From the NCBI GenBank assembly GCA_007119405.1, contig SKPT01000101.1, positions 1 to 5,319 of the forward strand: 5,319 nucleotides of DNA. The letters run 5' to 3'. Under the pieces are notes generated by a model. It was not told where the DNA came from, made no database searches, and worked only from the letters and a program-made list of their open reading frames with translations. Of this stretch, positions 1 through 4,995 are shown piece after piece (the first letter of the stretch is position 1; the number at the start of each line of letters is the position of its first letter). This DNA comes from Phycisphaeraceae bacterium (GTDB lineage: Bacteria; Planctomycetota; Phycisphaerae; Phycisphaerales; Phycisphaeraceae). Made by a program: the position numbers and the translations under genes.

Positions 1-20
1 CCACACCCGCCACCCTCAGA

Positions 21-56
21 TTTCCCCGCGTCCTCCGCGCTCTCCGCGCCCTCTGC
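21..56. repeat. Degenerate 9-bp tandem repeat, four units
   Basis: Read on the minus strand, four consecutive 9-base units follow one another: GCAGAGGGC, GCGGAGAGC, GCGGAGGAC and GCGGGGAAA. They share a GCGGAG core. The array is noncoding and sits about 55 bases before the proposed nuoB -10 element. A 14-base piece, CGCGCTCTCCGCGC (36-49), recurs upstream of pheA at 2732-2745. It resembles the purine-rich short tandem arrays scattered in many environmental bacterial genomes. That resemblance is from memory and was not searched. No function can be assigned. Confidence 0.55.
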
Positions 57-88
57 AAGAACCCTCCCCCGCCGGTCGCGGGCCCTCT

Positions 89-117
89 TTTACCCCGCCG
101 GGCGGATCGTCTAGAAT
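89..117 (+). promoter_or_regulatory. Candidate sigma70-type promoter of nuoB
   Basis: TTTACC (89-94) and TAGAAT (112-117) are separated by 17 bases, the preferred spacing for -35 and -10 boxes. TAGAAT is one of the few AT-rich spots in a very GC-rich stretch. A start about seven bases downstream would leave a short 5' leader of roughly 25-30 bases before nuoB. The block CCCCGCCGG followed closely by TAGAATC is repeated before pheA, which supports a promoter role. No transcript data are available. Confidence 0.5.
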
Positions 118-148
118 CACCGGCTCGCCGAAACGCACATGAGGACGG

Positions 149-727
149 ATGCACATGGGTCTTGAAGCGGTATTGCCGGCCGAGGGCGTCCTGACGACGC
201 AGCTCCAGAAGGTCATCAACTGGTCGCGGCGCAGCGCCCTGTGGCCCATGCCCTTCGCCACCGCCTGCTGCGGGATCGAGCTGATGGCCACCGCGTCCAG
301 CCGGTACGACCTGGCCCGCTTCGGCGCCGAGGTCATGCGCTTCAGCCCGCGCCAGGCGGACCTGATGATCGTCGCCGGCCGCGTGTCGGTGAAGATGCTG
401 CCGGTGCTCCAGCGGATCTACCAGCAGATGACCGAGCCCAAGTGGTGCATCTCGATGGGGGCGTGCGCCTCGACGGGCGGCGTGTTCGACACCTACGCGG
501 TGGTGCAGGGGGTGGATCAGTTCATCCCGGTGGATGTGTACGTGCCCGGCTGCCCGCCGCGGCCGGAGCAGCTCATGGAGGGGATCATGGCGATCCAGCG
601 GATCGTCGACGAGGACCGCATTCCGCCCAAGGGCCCCGACGGCAAGCGTGTGCCGTTGCAGATCGCGGTGCCGCCGACGCACCGCGTCCGCCCGCAGCCG
701 GTGCCGGTGACGGTGGGGCAGAGTTGA
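149..727 (+). CDS. nuoB: NADH-quinone oxidoreductase subunit B (complex I, cluster N2 subunit)
   Basis: NuoB is a peripheral-arm subunit of respiratory complex I. It holds the terminal 4Fe-4S cluster N2, which passes electrons to quinone at the cytoplasmic face of the membrane. The 192-residue product has the diagnostic tandem cysteines C40-C41 in [11 protein letters not shown], then C106 in ISMGAC and C135 in [11 protein letters not shown], the four expected N2 ligands. The core and length fit the family; the proline-rich tail after residue 158 is variable. Two starts are possible, ATG at 149 and ATG at 155. The purine-rich GAGGA (141-145) is only 3 bases from the first but 9 from the second, so MGLEAVLP (155) may be the true start. 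It is unusual that nuoA is not within 148 bases upstream and that an opposite-strand gene, not nuoC, follows. The gene therefore looks monocistronic. Confidence 0.95.
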   Translation: MHMGLEAVLPAEGVLTTQLQKVINWSRRSALWPMPFATACCGIELMATASSRYDLARFGAEVMRFSPRQADLMIVAGRVSVKMLPVLQRIYQQMTEPKWCISMGACASTGGVFDTYAVVQGVDQFIPVDVYVPGCPPRPEQLMEGIMAIQRIVDEDRIPPKGPDGKRVPLQIAVPPTHRVRPQPVPVTVGQS

Positions 728-750
728 GGTATCGCGTGTGGCGTGTCATC

Positions 751-868
751 CGACCCCTCCCCCTCCGGGGGAGGTTGGGTGGGGGTGGGCTCCATCCACA
801 TGCACGCTCGCCATGTCGATGACGCATGGCAGACGGACGCACCCTCCCCCGGCCCCTGCCGGGGGGGC
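751..868 (-). repeat. Intergenic palindromic repeat, copy 1 (between convergent nuoB and glyQS)
   Basis: Positions 751-850 are the reverse complement of 2626-2725, with 86 of 100 positions identical and no gap by hand alignment. The central block (TGCGTCATCG, one variable base, then CATGGCGAGCGTGCA on the minus strand) is almost unchanged. It is flanked by hairpins. One is CCTCCCCC/GGGGGAGG at 756-763 and 767-774, with a 3-base loop. The other is CCCCCGGC/GCCGGGGG at 846-853 and 858-865, with a 4-base loop. It fills most of the 141-base gap and ends just before the glyQS stop codon. The hairpins could end transcription from both genes, but neither has a U-tract. It contains no transposase and looks like a REP- or MITE-like dispersed repeat. 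Confidence 0.85.
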
Positions 869-2512
869 TCACCCGCCGATGCGCTCCGCCAGGTACGCCT
901 CGACCTTGTCGAGGCTGATGCGCTCCTGCGCCTGCGTGTCGCGCTCGCGCACCGTCACCGTCTGGTCCTCGAGCGTCTGGCCGTCGATGGTGAAGCAGTA
1001 GGGCGTGCCGGCCTCGTCCATGCGGGCGTAGCGCTTGCCGATCGACTGCTTGACGTCAAACTGCACGCTCCAGCGCTGGCGAAGCTGGCGGTACAGGTTC
1101 TCCGCGACCTCGGGCATGTTGTCCTTGTTGACCAGCGGGAACACCGCAGCCTTGATCGGCGCCATGCGCGGGGCAAAGCTCAGCATGTGCTTGCTGCCCT
1201 GGCGGTCGGGCGTTGGCGTGAACGCCTCGCAGATGACCGCCAGGGTTGATCGCGTCAAGCCGGCTGCCGGCTCCACGACATGCGGGAAGTAGCGTTCGTT
1301 GCGCTCCTGGTCGAAGTATTGGAGCTTGTTACCCAGGCCCGAGTGCTCGGCGTGCTGGCGCAGGTCGTAGTCCGTGCGATGGGCGACACCTTCGAGCTCA
1401 CCGTATCCCGGGTTGGTGAAAGGCCAGCGGTACTCGATGTCCGCGGTTCCCTGGCCTTCCTTGGCGTAATGCGAAAGCTCATCGCGCTCGTGCTCACGAA
1501 CGATCAGATTGTGGTCGCTGAGCCCGATAAAGCGATACCAGTCCATGCGCTGGTCCAGCCAGAAGTCCTTCCAGAGCTTGGCCTCGTCGGGGTGGCAGAA
1601 CCACTCCATTTCCATCTGCTCGAACTCGCGGCTGCGGAAGATGAAGTTCCGCGGCGTGACCTCGTTGCGAAAGGCCTTGCCGACCTGAGCGATGCCGAAC
1701 GGGACGCGGACCCTCATGGTGTCCAGCACGTTCTTGAAGTTGAGGAAAATGCCCTGCGCCGTCTCCGGGCGAAGATAGACCTTGTGGTTCTCGTCCTGGA
1801 TCACGCCGGCATGGGATGCGAACATGAGGTTGAAAGCCCGGGGCTCATCCAGTTCGCCGCCGCACATCGGGCAGGGGTCTTGAAGCCCGGTGGCGTGCAG
1901 TTGTTCGGTGGCGAGGTAACGGACGAGTTCCTGGAGCTCGGGCGGTGCGTCGGGCTGACCTTGAACCCGCTGGGCGAGCCAGCTCAACGTGACTTCGGGA
2001 TTCCGCACGAGCGCCAGGTTCGGTGCGAGCCGCTTGCCCTTGGCGCGTACCCATCGCATGAGGCGCGGCGAGTCGATATCCCCGGTGATCGGGGTGAACT
2101 CCTGGATCAATGAGTCGACCCACGGACAGGTCGCGAGAATTTCCCACAGGTGATCGGCGCGTACGAAGTGGCCGCACTTCGTGCACTTGCGCATGGGATC
2201 GGCGAAGGTGCTCAGGTGTCCACTGGCTTGCCAGGTTCGTGGGTTCTGGATGATCGCCGAGTCGATGCCGACGATGTGGAGCGGCTGGCCGGTGTCAGGA
2301 TGCAGGGGAGGCGCCTGAACCATGGCGGACCACCATGCGTCACGAATGTTGTTTTTCAGCTCAGTGCCCAGCGGACCGTAGTCCCAGAAGCCGTTGATCC
2401 CGCCGTAGATTTCGGAGCTTTGCCAGATGAAGCCGCGTCGTCGGCACAGGGCGACGATGTCGTCCATGGACTTGGCGGTGTTCGAGGCGGTGGTGGCGGG
2501 GTCGGCGGGCAT
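869..2512 (-). CDS. glyQS: Glycine--tRNA ligase, single-chain alpha2 (eukaryal/archaeal-like) type
   Basis: This class II synthetase charges tRNA-Gly with glycine in the cytosol. The 547-residue protein is of the homodimeric type, not the alpha2-beta2 GlyQ/GlyS type. The N-terminal part has QSSEIYGGINGFWDYGPLG (31-49), typical of this family. Two CxxC pairs (C110/C113 and C214/C217) probably bind zinc. The glycine/adenylate pocket motif YLRPETAQGIF lies at 246-256. Motif 2 is FRNEVTPRNFIFRSREFEQ (281-299). Motif 3 is EPAAGLTRSTLA (414-425), with its arginine kept. The rest from about 450, starting PRMAPIKAAVFPL, is the anticodon-binding domain. No clear Shine-Dalgarno precedes the ATG at 2512, which lies about 30 bases below a candidate promoter. 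The gene converges on nuoB and diverges from pheA. The main antisense open frames across it are shadows. Confidence 0.96.
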   Translation of the reverse strand: MPADPATTASNTAKSMDDIVALCRRRGFIWQSSEIYGGINGFWDYGPLGTELKNNIRDAWWSAMVQAPPLHPDTGQPLHIVGIDSAIIQNPRTWQASGHLSTFADPMRKCTKCGHFVRADHLWEILATCPWVDSLIQEFTPITGDIDSPRLMRWVRAKGKRLAPNLALVRNPEVTLSWLAQRVQGQPDAPPELQELVRYLATEQLHATGLQDPCPMCGGELDEPRAFNLMFASHAGVIQDENHKVYLRPETAQGIFLNFKNVLDTMRVRVPFGIAQVGKAFRNEVTPRNFIFRSREFEQMEMEWFCHPDEAKLWKDFWLDQRMDWYRFIGLSDHNLIVREHERDELSHYAKEGQGTADIEYRWPFTNPGYGELEGVAHRTDYDLRQHAEHSGLGNKLQYFDQERNERYFPHVVEPAAGLTRSTLAVICEAFTPTPDRQGSKHMLSFAPRMAPIKAAVFPLVNKDNMPEVAENLYRQLRQRWSVQFDVKQSIGKRYARMDEAGTPYCFTIDGQTLEDQTVTVRERDTQAQERISLDKVEAYLAERIGG

Positions 2513-2546
2513 GGCGATGGTCCGGTGCGGGGGTTCGAAGCGCGCA

Positions 2547-2555
2547 AGTGTAGCA
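2547..2555 (-). promoter_or_regulatory. Candidate extended -10 promoter of glyQS
   Basis: On the minus strand, TGC-TACACT forms an extended -10 (TGn plus hexamer), placing transcription start near 2540 and giving a leader of roughly 28 bases to the ATG at 2512. No good -35 is visible at 17 bases. Just upstream lies the small palindrome CGGCT-A-AGCCG (2563-2573), which overlaps the region a polymerase would cover and might be an operator. Assignment rests on sequence match only. Confidence 0.4.
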
Positions 2556-2603
2556 GTTTAGTCGGCTAAGCCGGGGCGGGTGCTGAAGCGGGGCGGCCTT
2601 GGC

Positions 2604-2726
2604 CCCCCTCCCATCGGGAGGGGCTGGGGGAGGGTGCGGCCAGCGGCCGTGCGTCATCGGCATGGCGAGCGTGCACGTCGATCGAGCGCACCCCCACCCG
2701 GCCTCCCCCGGTGGGGGAGGGGCCGG
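2604..2726 (+). repeat. Intergenic palindromic repeat, copy 2 (between divergent glyQS and pheA)
   Basis: This is the second copy of the repeat at 751-868, in opposite orientation. Positions 2626-2725 match the reverse complement of 751-850 at 86 of 100 bases without gaps. It also has a hairpin at each end. One is CCCCTCCC/GGGAGGGG at 2605-2612 and 2616-2623 with a 3-base loop. The other is CCTCCCCC/GGGGGAGG at 2702-2709 and 2713-2720 with loop GGT. The outer left hairpin has diverged in sequence from copy 1 while still being a hairpin. The repeat occupies the middle of the 292-base divergent gap without touching either proposed promoter. It is open in the pheA frame and would give a false N-terminal extension if the start were called too early. 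Confidence 0.85.
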
Positions 2727-2790
2727 AGGCGCGCGCTCTCCGCGCTCCCGGCGGCCTCCGCGAGAAATCGCCGCGCCCCGCCGGCCGCGT

Positions 2791-2796
2791 TAGAAT
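2791..2796 (+). promoter_or_regulatory. Candidate -10 element of pheA, implying a leaderless mRNA
   Basis: TAGAAT lies only 8 bases before the pheA ATG at 2805, so normal -10 to start spacing would put the first transcribed base at or within a base or two of the start codon. There is no Shine-Dalgarno in between (CCCCGCTT). The same hexamer, again followed by C and preceded by CCCCGCCGG (2776-2784), occurs before nuoB. The -35 position has only a poor match (TCGCCG, 2768-2773). Confidence 0.45.
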
Positions 2797-2804
2797 CCCC
2801 GCTT

Positions 2805-3899
2805 ATGACCGTCGACGACTCACCCCAGGCCCAGCTCGCCCCCCTGCGGGCGCGCATCGACGAGCTGGACAGGCAGATCGTCGAGTTGCTCAACGAGCGG
2901 GCCAGGGTGGTGGTGCGCATCGGCGAGCTCAAGCGCGACGGGGCCGGGCCCATCTACGCCCCGGACCGCGAGCAGGCGGTGCTCGAGCAGGTGCGGCGCT
3001 ACAACCAGGGCCCGCTGCCCGATTCCTGCCTGGAGGCGATCTGGCGCGAGCTGATGTCCGGCAGCTTCGCGCTGGAGCGGCCGCTGCGGGTGGGCTACCT
3101 CGGCCCGCCGGGCTCGTTCAGCCACCTCGCCGCCCGCCGCAAGTTCGGCGCCAGCGTCGAGTATGACAACCTCGACGACATCGAAGCCGTGTTCGAGGAG
3201 ATCGCCCGCGAGCACATCGACTACGGCCTGGTGCCGATCGAGAACTCGGCGGTCGGCGGCATCGGCGAAACGCTCGACGCGTTCCTGGACTCCTCCGTGC
3301 AGGTGTGCGCCGAGGTGCTGATCACGATCCACCACAACCTGCTGTCCAACAGCGAGCCGGACGCCATCAAGCGCATCTACTCCAAGCCCGAGGCCCTGGC
3401 CCAGTGCCGCAAGTGGCTGAGCGTGCAACTGCTGCATGCCGAGAAGATCCCGGTGGCGTCGACGAGCAAGGCGGCGGAGCTGGCGGCGGCGGAGGAAGGG
3501 TCGGCCGCGGTCGCGTCGTCGCTCGCCGGCGAGCTGTACGGGCTCAAGGTCCAGTTCGCCAACATCGAGGACAACCCGCTGAACACCACGCGCTTCTTCG
3601 TCATCGGCAACCAGGACGCCAAGCCCACCGGCGACGACAAGACCAGCGTCATGTTCACCACCGAGCACAAGGCCGGGGCGCTGGTCAGCGTGCTCGACGT
3701 GTTCCGGGCCCATGGGCTGAACATGACGCACATCGACAAGCGCCCGAGCAAGCGCGTCAACTGGGAGTACTACTTCTTCGTCGACCTCGTCGGCCACATC
3801 TCCGACGAGCGCGTGCGCGCGGCGATCGAGGCGGCGCGGCAGCACTGCCTGCAACTGACGGTGCTCGGGGCGTTCCCGCGGGCGCGGGAGGTGTTGTGA
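2805..3899 (+). CDS. pheA: Bifunctional chorismate mutase / prephenate dehydratase (P-protein)
   Basis: PheA converts chorismate to prephenate and then to phenylpyruvate, the committed route to phenylalanine. The 364-residue product matches the usual P-protein length. Residues 10-90 are an AroQ-type chorismate mutase with the expected basic residues R15, R32 and K43, the DRE triplet 54-56, and WRELMSGSFALE at 80-91. Residues 95-270 are the dehydratase domain, opening with RVGYLGPPGSFSHLAA, with PIENSAVGG (144-152) and TTRFFVIG (261-268), whose Thr-Arg-Phe is the catalytic signature. Residues 280-364 are an ACT domain, normally the phenylalanine feedback site. It has GALVSVLDVF (291-300), but HIDKRP (309-314) where many PheA proteins have ESRP. 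The ATG at 2805 is chosen because the mutase domain begins directly after it and the open frame upstream is repeat DNA. It appears monocistronic and leaderless. Confidence 0.96.
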   Translation: MTVDDSPQAQLAPLRARIDELDRQIVELLNERARVVVRIGELKRDGAGPIYAPDREQAVLEQVRRYNQGPLPDSCLEAIWRELMSGSFALERPLRVGYLGPPGSFSHLAARRKFGASVEYDNLDDIEAVFEEIAREHIDYGLVPIENSAVGGIGETLDAFLDSSVQVCAEVLITIHHNLLSNSEPDAIKRIYSKPEALAQCRKWLSVQLLHAEKIPVASTSKAAELAAAEEGSAAVASSLAGELYGLKVQFANIEDNPLNTTRFFVIGNQDAKPTGDDKTSVMFTTEHKAGALVSVLDVFRAHGLNMTHIDKRPSKRVNWEYYFFVDLVGHISDERVRAAIEAARQHCLQLTVLGAFPRAREVL

Positions 3900-3928
3900 G
3901 CGGGGCCCGCGGTGAGGAAACCCAGCAG

Positions 3929-4114
3929 CTAGTAGTACAACGCTAACTGATGAAGAGGCTAGACACCGATGAACACAGATTTTCGGGGTGTTGGACGCCG
4001 CAGCCTTATCCCCGGTAACGCGGGGGCCGTTGGGAACTCTATTCCTGGTTCTTATCCGTGTTCATCTGTGTTCATCTGTGTTCATCTGTGGCTTCTTAGC
4101 GTTCTGGTACTAGT
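3929..4114. repeat. Palindromic MITE-like element with 10-bp tandem units
   Basis: The left end TAGTAC-AACGCTAA (3933-3946) is mirrored by the right end TTAGCGTT-CTG-GTACTA (4096-4112), with three extra bases. Inside, ATGAACACAGAT (3969-3980) is mirrored by ATCTGTGTTCAT (for example 4064-4075). The right arm carries three exact copies of TTCATCTGTG (4061-4090). The element is much less GC-rich than the surrounding genes and carries no gene. It fills the gap between convergent pheA and the crcB pair. Its right end covers the TAG stop codon of the second crcB (4110-4112). Similar ACAGATGAACACAGAT-type arrays are, from memory, common dispersed repeats in environmental bacteria; this was not searched. 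Both exact borders are uncertain by a few bases. Confidence 0.75.
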
Positions 4115-4472
4115 GGCCGAGCACCACCCTCGCCAGGCCAAGGCCTGCGGCCGCGGCGGCCAGGCCCGCGGCCACGGGCCACGCGAGGTTGCCGATCGCC
4201 GTCCGCCACCGGCCGCGCTCGATCATCTCCAGCGTCTCGATCATCCACGTCGAGAAGGTCGTGTAGGCCCCGAGCAGCCCGCCGCCGACGACGAGCATTG
4301 TGGCCTCGCCCATCTCCAGCCGCGTCGCCGCGCCGACGAGCGCGCCCAGCGCCAATGAGCCGGTGACATTGACCAGCCACGTGCCCCGCGCCAGCCGCTC
4401 GCCGACGACGTAGCGCAGGGCCGCGCCCACCGCCCCGGCGATCGCGATGGCGGCGGCGAGTGCCAGGCTCAC
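4110..4472 (-). CDS. crcB: Fluoride ion channel subunit CrcB/Fluc, second of a pair
   Basis: CrcB/Fluc proteins are four-helix inner-membrane channels that export toxic fluoride as antiparallel dimers. This 120-residue product has the family marks: GAVGAALRY (13-21), TWLVNVTGSLALG (31-43) with the conserved N35, and GGGLLGAYTTFSTW (63-76). F73 sits at the first fluoride-lining aromatic and W76 replaces the second Phe. Four hydrophobic segments are evident. The GTG start at 4472 is chosen because it overlaps the upstream crcB stop (GTGA) and has an excellent ribosome-binding site, GGAGGT, 6 bases before it. The longer in-frame reading upstream runs through the other crcB in a different frame and is not real. 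Arginines cluster in loops 1 and 3, predicting an N-out/C-out orientation opposite to the partner. Its stop codon lies in the end of the adjacent palindromic element. Confidence 0.92.
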   Translation of the reverse strand: MSLALAAAIAIAGAVGAALRYVVGERLARGTWLVNVTGSLALGALVGAATRLEMGEATMLVVGGGLLGAYTTFSTWMIETLEMIERGRWRTAIGNLAWPVAAGLAAAAAGLGLARVVLGH

Positions 4473-4879
4473 GTCGTTACCTCCCGGGCCGGGGCCGCAC
4501 CGCGGCCGAGGCTCGCCAGCCCCGCCATCGCCGCCGCCAGCGCGACGACCATGCTCGCCAGGGCGTAGGCGAGCGCGACCGCGGGGCTGTCGGTCGCGAG
4601 CTGGACGATCTCCACGCTGTAGTTGGAGAAGGTGGTGAACGAGCCGAGCAGCCCCGTGCCCAGCAGCAGGCGGGCGCGGTCGCTGTCGGGGAAGCGCCGC
4701 GCCAGCACCGCCAGCAGCAGGCCCAGCAGGTAGGCGCCGACGACGTTTTCGATGAAGGTCGTCCACGGAAAGCCGCCGGGCGGATTGGGCACCGCCACCG
4801 CCAGGCCGACGCGCAGCAGCGCACCGATCATGCCGCCGAGAGCGACGAGGGCGATGTGGGTAAGCGGCAGAGGTCGCAT
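4469..4879 (-). CDS. crcB: Fluoride ion channel subunit CrcB/Fluc, first of a pair
   Basis: This is the upstream member of a translationally coupled fluoride channel pair, overlapping the second gene by 4 bases. The 136-residue protein has four hydrophobic segments and the family motifs GGMIGALLR (15-23), ENVVGAYLLG (44-53) with conserved N45, and GTGLLGSFTTFSNY (74-87). F84 and Y87 sit at the two positions that are usually Phe in the fluoride path. The usual Ser-Thr after TTF is Ser-Asn here. Arginines lie at the N-terminus, in the loop after helix 2 (R61, R62, R68, R70) and in the C-terminal tail (R126, R132), so the positive-inside rule predicts N-in/C-in. The ATG at 4879 follows AGGA with 7 intervening bases. 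The leader holds strong hairpins that may be regulatory. xseA lies upstream on the same strand. Confidence 0.93.
   Translation of the reverse strand: MRPLPLTHIALVALGGMIGALLRVGLAVAVPNPPGGFPWTTFIENVVGAYLLGLLLAVLARRFPDSDRARLLLGTGLLGSFTTFSNYSVEIVQLATDSPAVALAYALASMVVALAAAMAGLASLGRGAAPAREVTT
4479..4484 (-). promoter_or_regulatory. Strong ribosome-binding site deciding the GTG start of the second crcB
   Basis: GGAGGT on the minus strand (within GGGAGGT) lies 6 bases before GTG at 4472. It sits inside the last codons of the first crcB. It is the best Shine-Dalgarno in the window and fixes a start that has no ATG. Confidence 0.8.
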
Positions 4880-4886
4880 GCAATGA

Positions 4887-4890
4887 TCCT
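4887..4890 (-). promoter_or_regulatory. Ribosome-binding site of the first crcB
   Basis: AGGA on the minus strand precedes the ATG at 4879 with 7 bases between. It lies 7 bases downstream of the perfect inverted repeat ending at 4898, so folding of that hairpin could affect access to it. Confidence 0.55.
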
Positions 4891-4897
4891 GTTGGCG

Positions 4898-4944
4898 GAC
4901 GCGGGCGCCCGAGCATGGACGACGGGCGTTGGGGCGCCCGCGTC
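4898..4944 (-). promoter_or_regulatory. Perfect 13-bp inverted repeat in the crcB leader; possible regulatory hairpin or fluoride-riboswitch-like fold
   Basis: GACGCGGGCGCCC (4898-4910) is perfectly complementary to GGGCGCCCGCGTC (4932-4944), with a 21-base spacer, 19 bases before the first crcB start codon. Read as RNA on the minus strand, an alternative fold has the order of a fluoride riboswitch: stem GGGGCG/CGCCCC (4949-4944, 4936-4931) with loop ACGCGGG, then AA, then stem CGCCCG/CGGGCG (4928-4923, 4911-4906), then CCCGCG (4905-4900) able to pair with the first loop. The conserved GAUG of true fluoride riboswitches is missing. A simple hairpin or dimeric-protein operator is equally possible. 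Confidence 0.4.
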
Positions 4945-4995
4945 GCCCCGGGGGCGATGGCCGGCACCCTGGAGTGCGTTCACGCCCATCGTAGC

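Noticed and set aside
241..822. 193-residue plus-strand open frame overlapping nuoB
   Set aside because: It is the +2 shadow of nuoB, rich in Arg, Gly and Ala with no recognisable domain, and it ends in repeat DNA.
756..865. Classic intrinsic terminators between nuoB and glyQS
   Set aside because: Hairpins are strong, but no U-tract follows on either strand, so a Rho-independent terminator cannot be claimed; they are described as part of the repeat.
1280..2113. 277-residue open frame antisense to glyQS
   Set aside because: The opposite strand has complete, conserved synthetase motifs throughout. Long antisense frames are expected at this GC content.
2580..2804. N-terminal extension of pheA (75 extra residues in frame)
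   Set aside because: The extension is a translation of the palindromic repeat copy 2 and of GC-rich noncoding DNA. The chorismate mutase domain starts right after the ATG at 2805, and the promoter-like TAGAAT lies inside the extension.
2820..3854. 344-residue open frame antisense to pheA
   Set aside because: It mirrors conserved PheA domains and shows no family motif of its own.
3900..3910. GCGGG-G-CCCGC palindrome directly after pheA as a terminator
   Set aside because: The stem is five bases with a one-base centre and no U-tract, so it is too small to support the call.
4061..4090. Three direct TTCATCTGTG units as a CRISPR array
   Set aside because: Units are only 10 bases and contiguous, with no spacers and no cas genes.
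3969..4358. 129-residue plus-strand frame starting in the tandem-repeat element
   Set aside because: Its N-terminal part translates the palindromic element and the rest is antisense to the second crcB, which has clear CrcB motifs.
4110..4967. One 285-residue minus-strand protein instead of two crcB genes
   Set aside because: Only the last 120 residues look like a protein family. The first part runs through the other crcB in a wrong frame and through leader hairpins. GTG at 4472 with GGAGGT upstream is a far better start.
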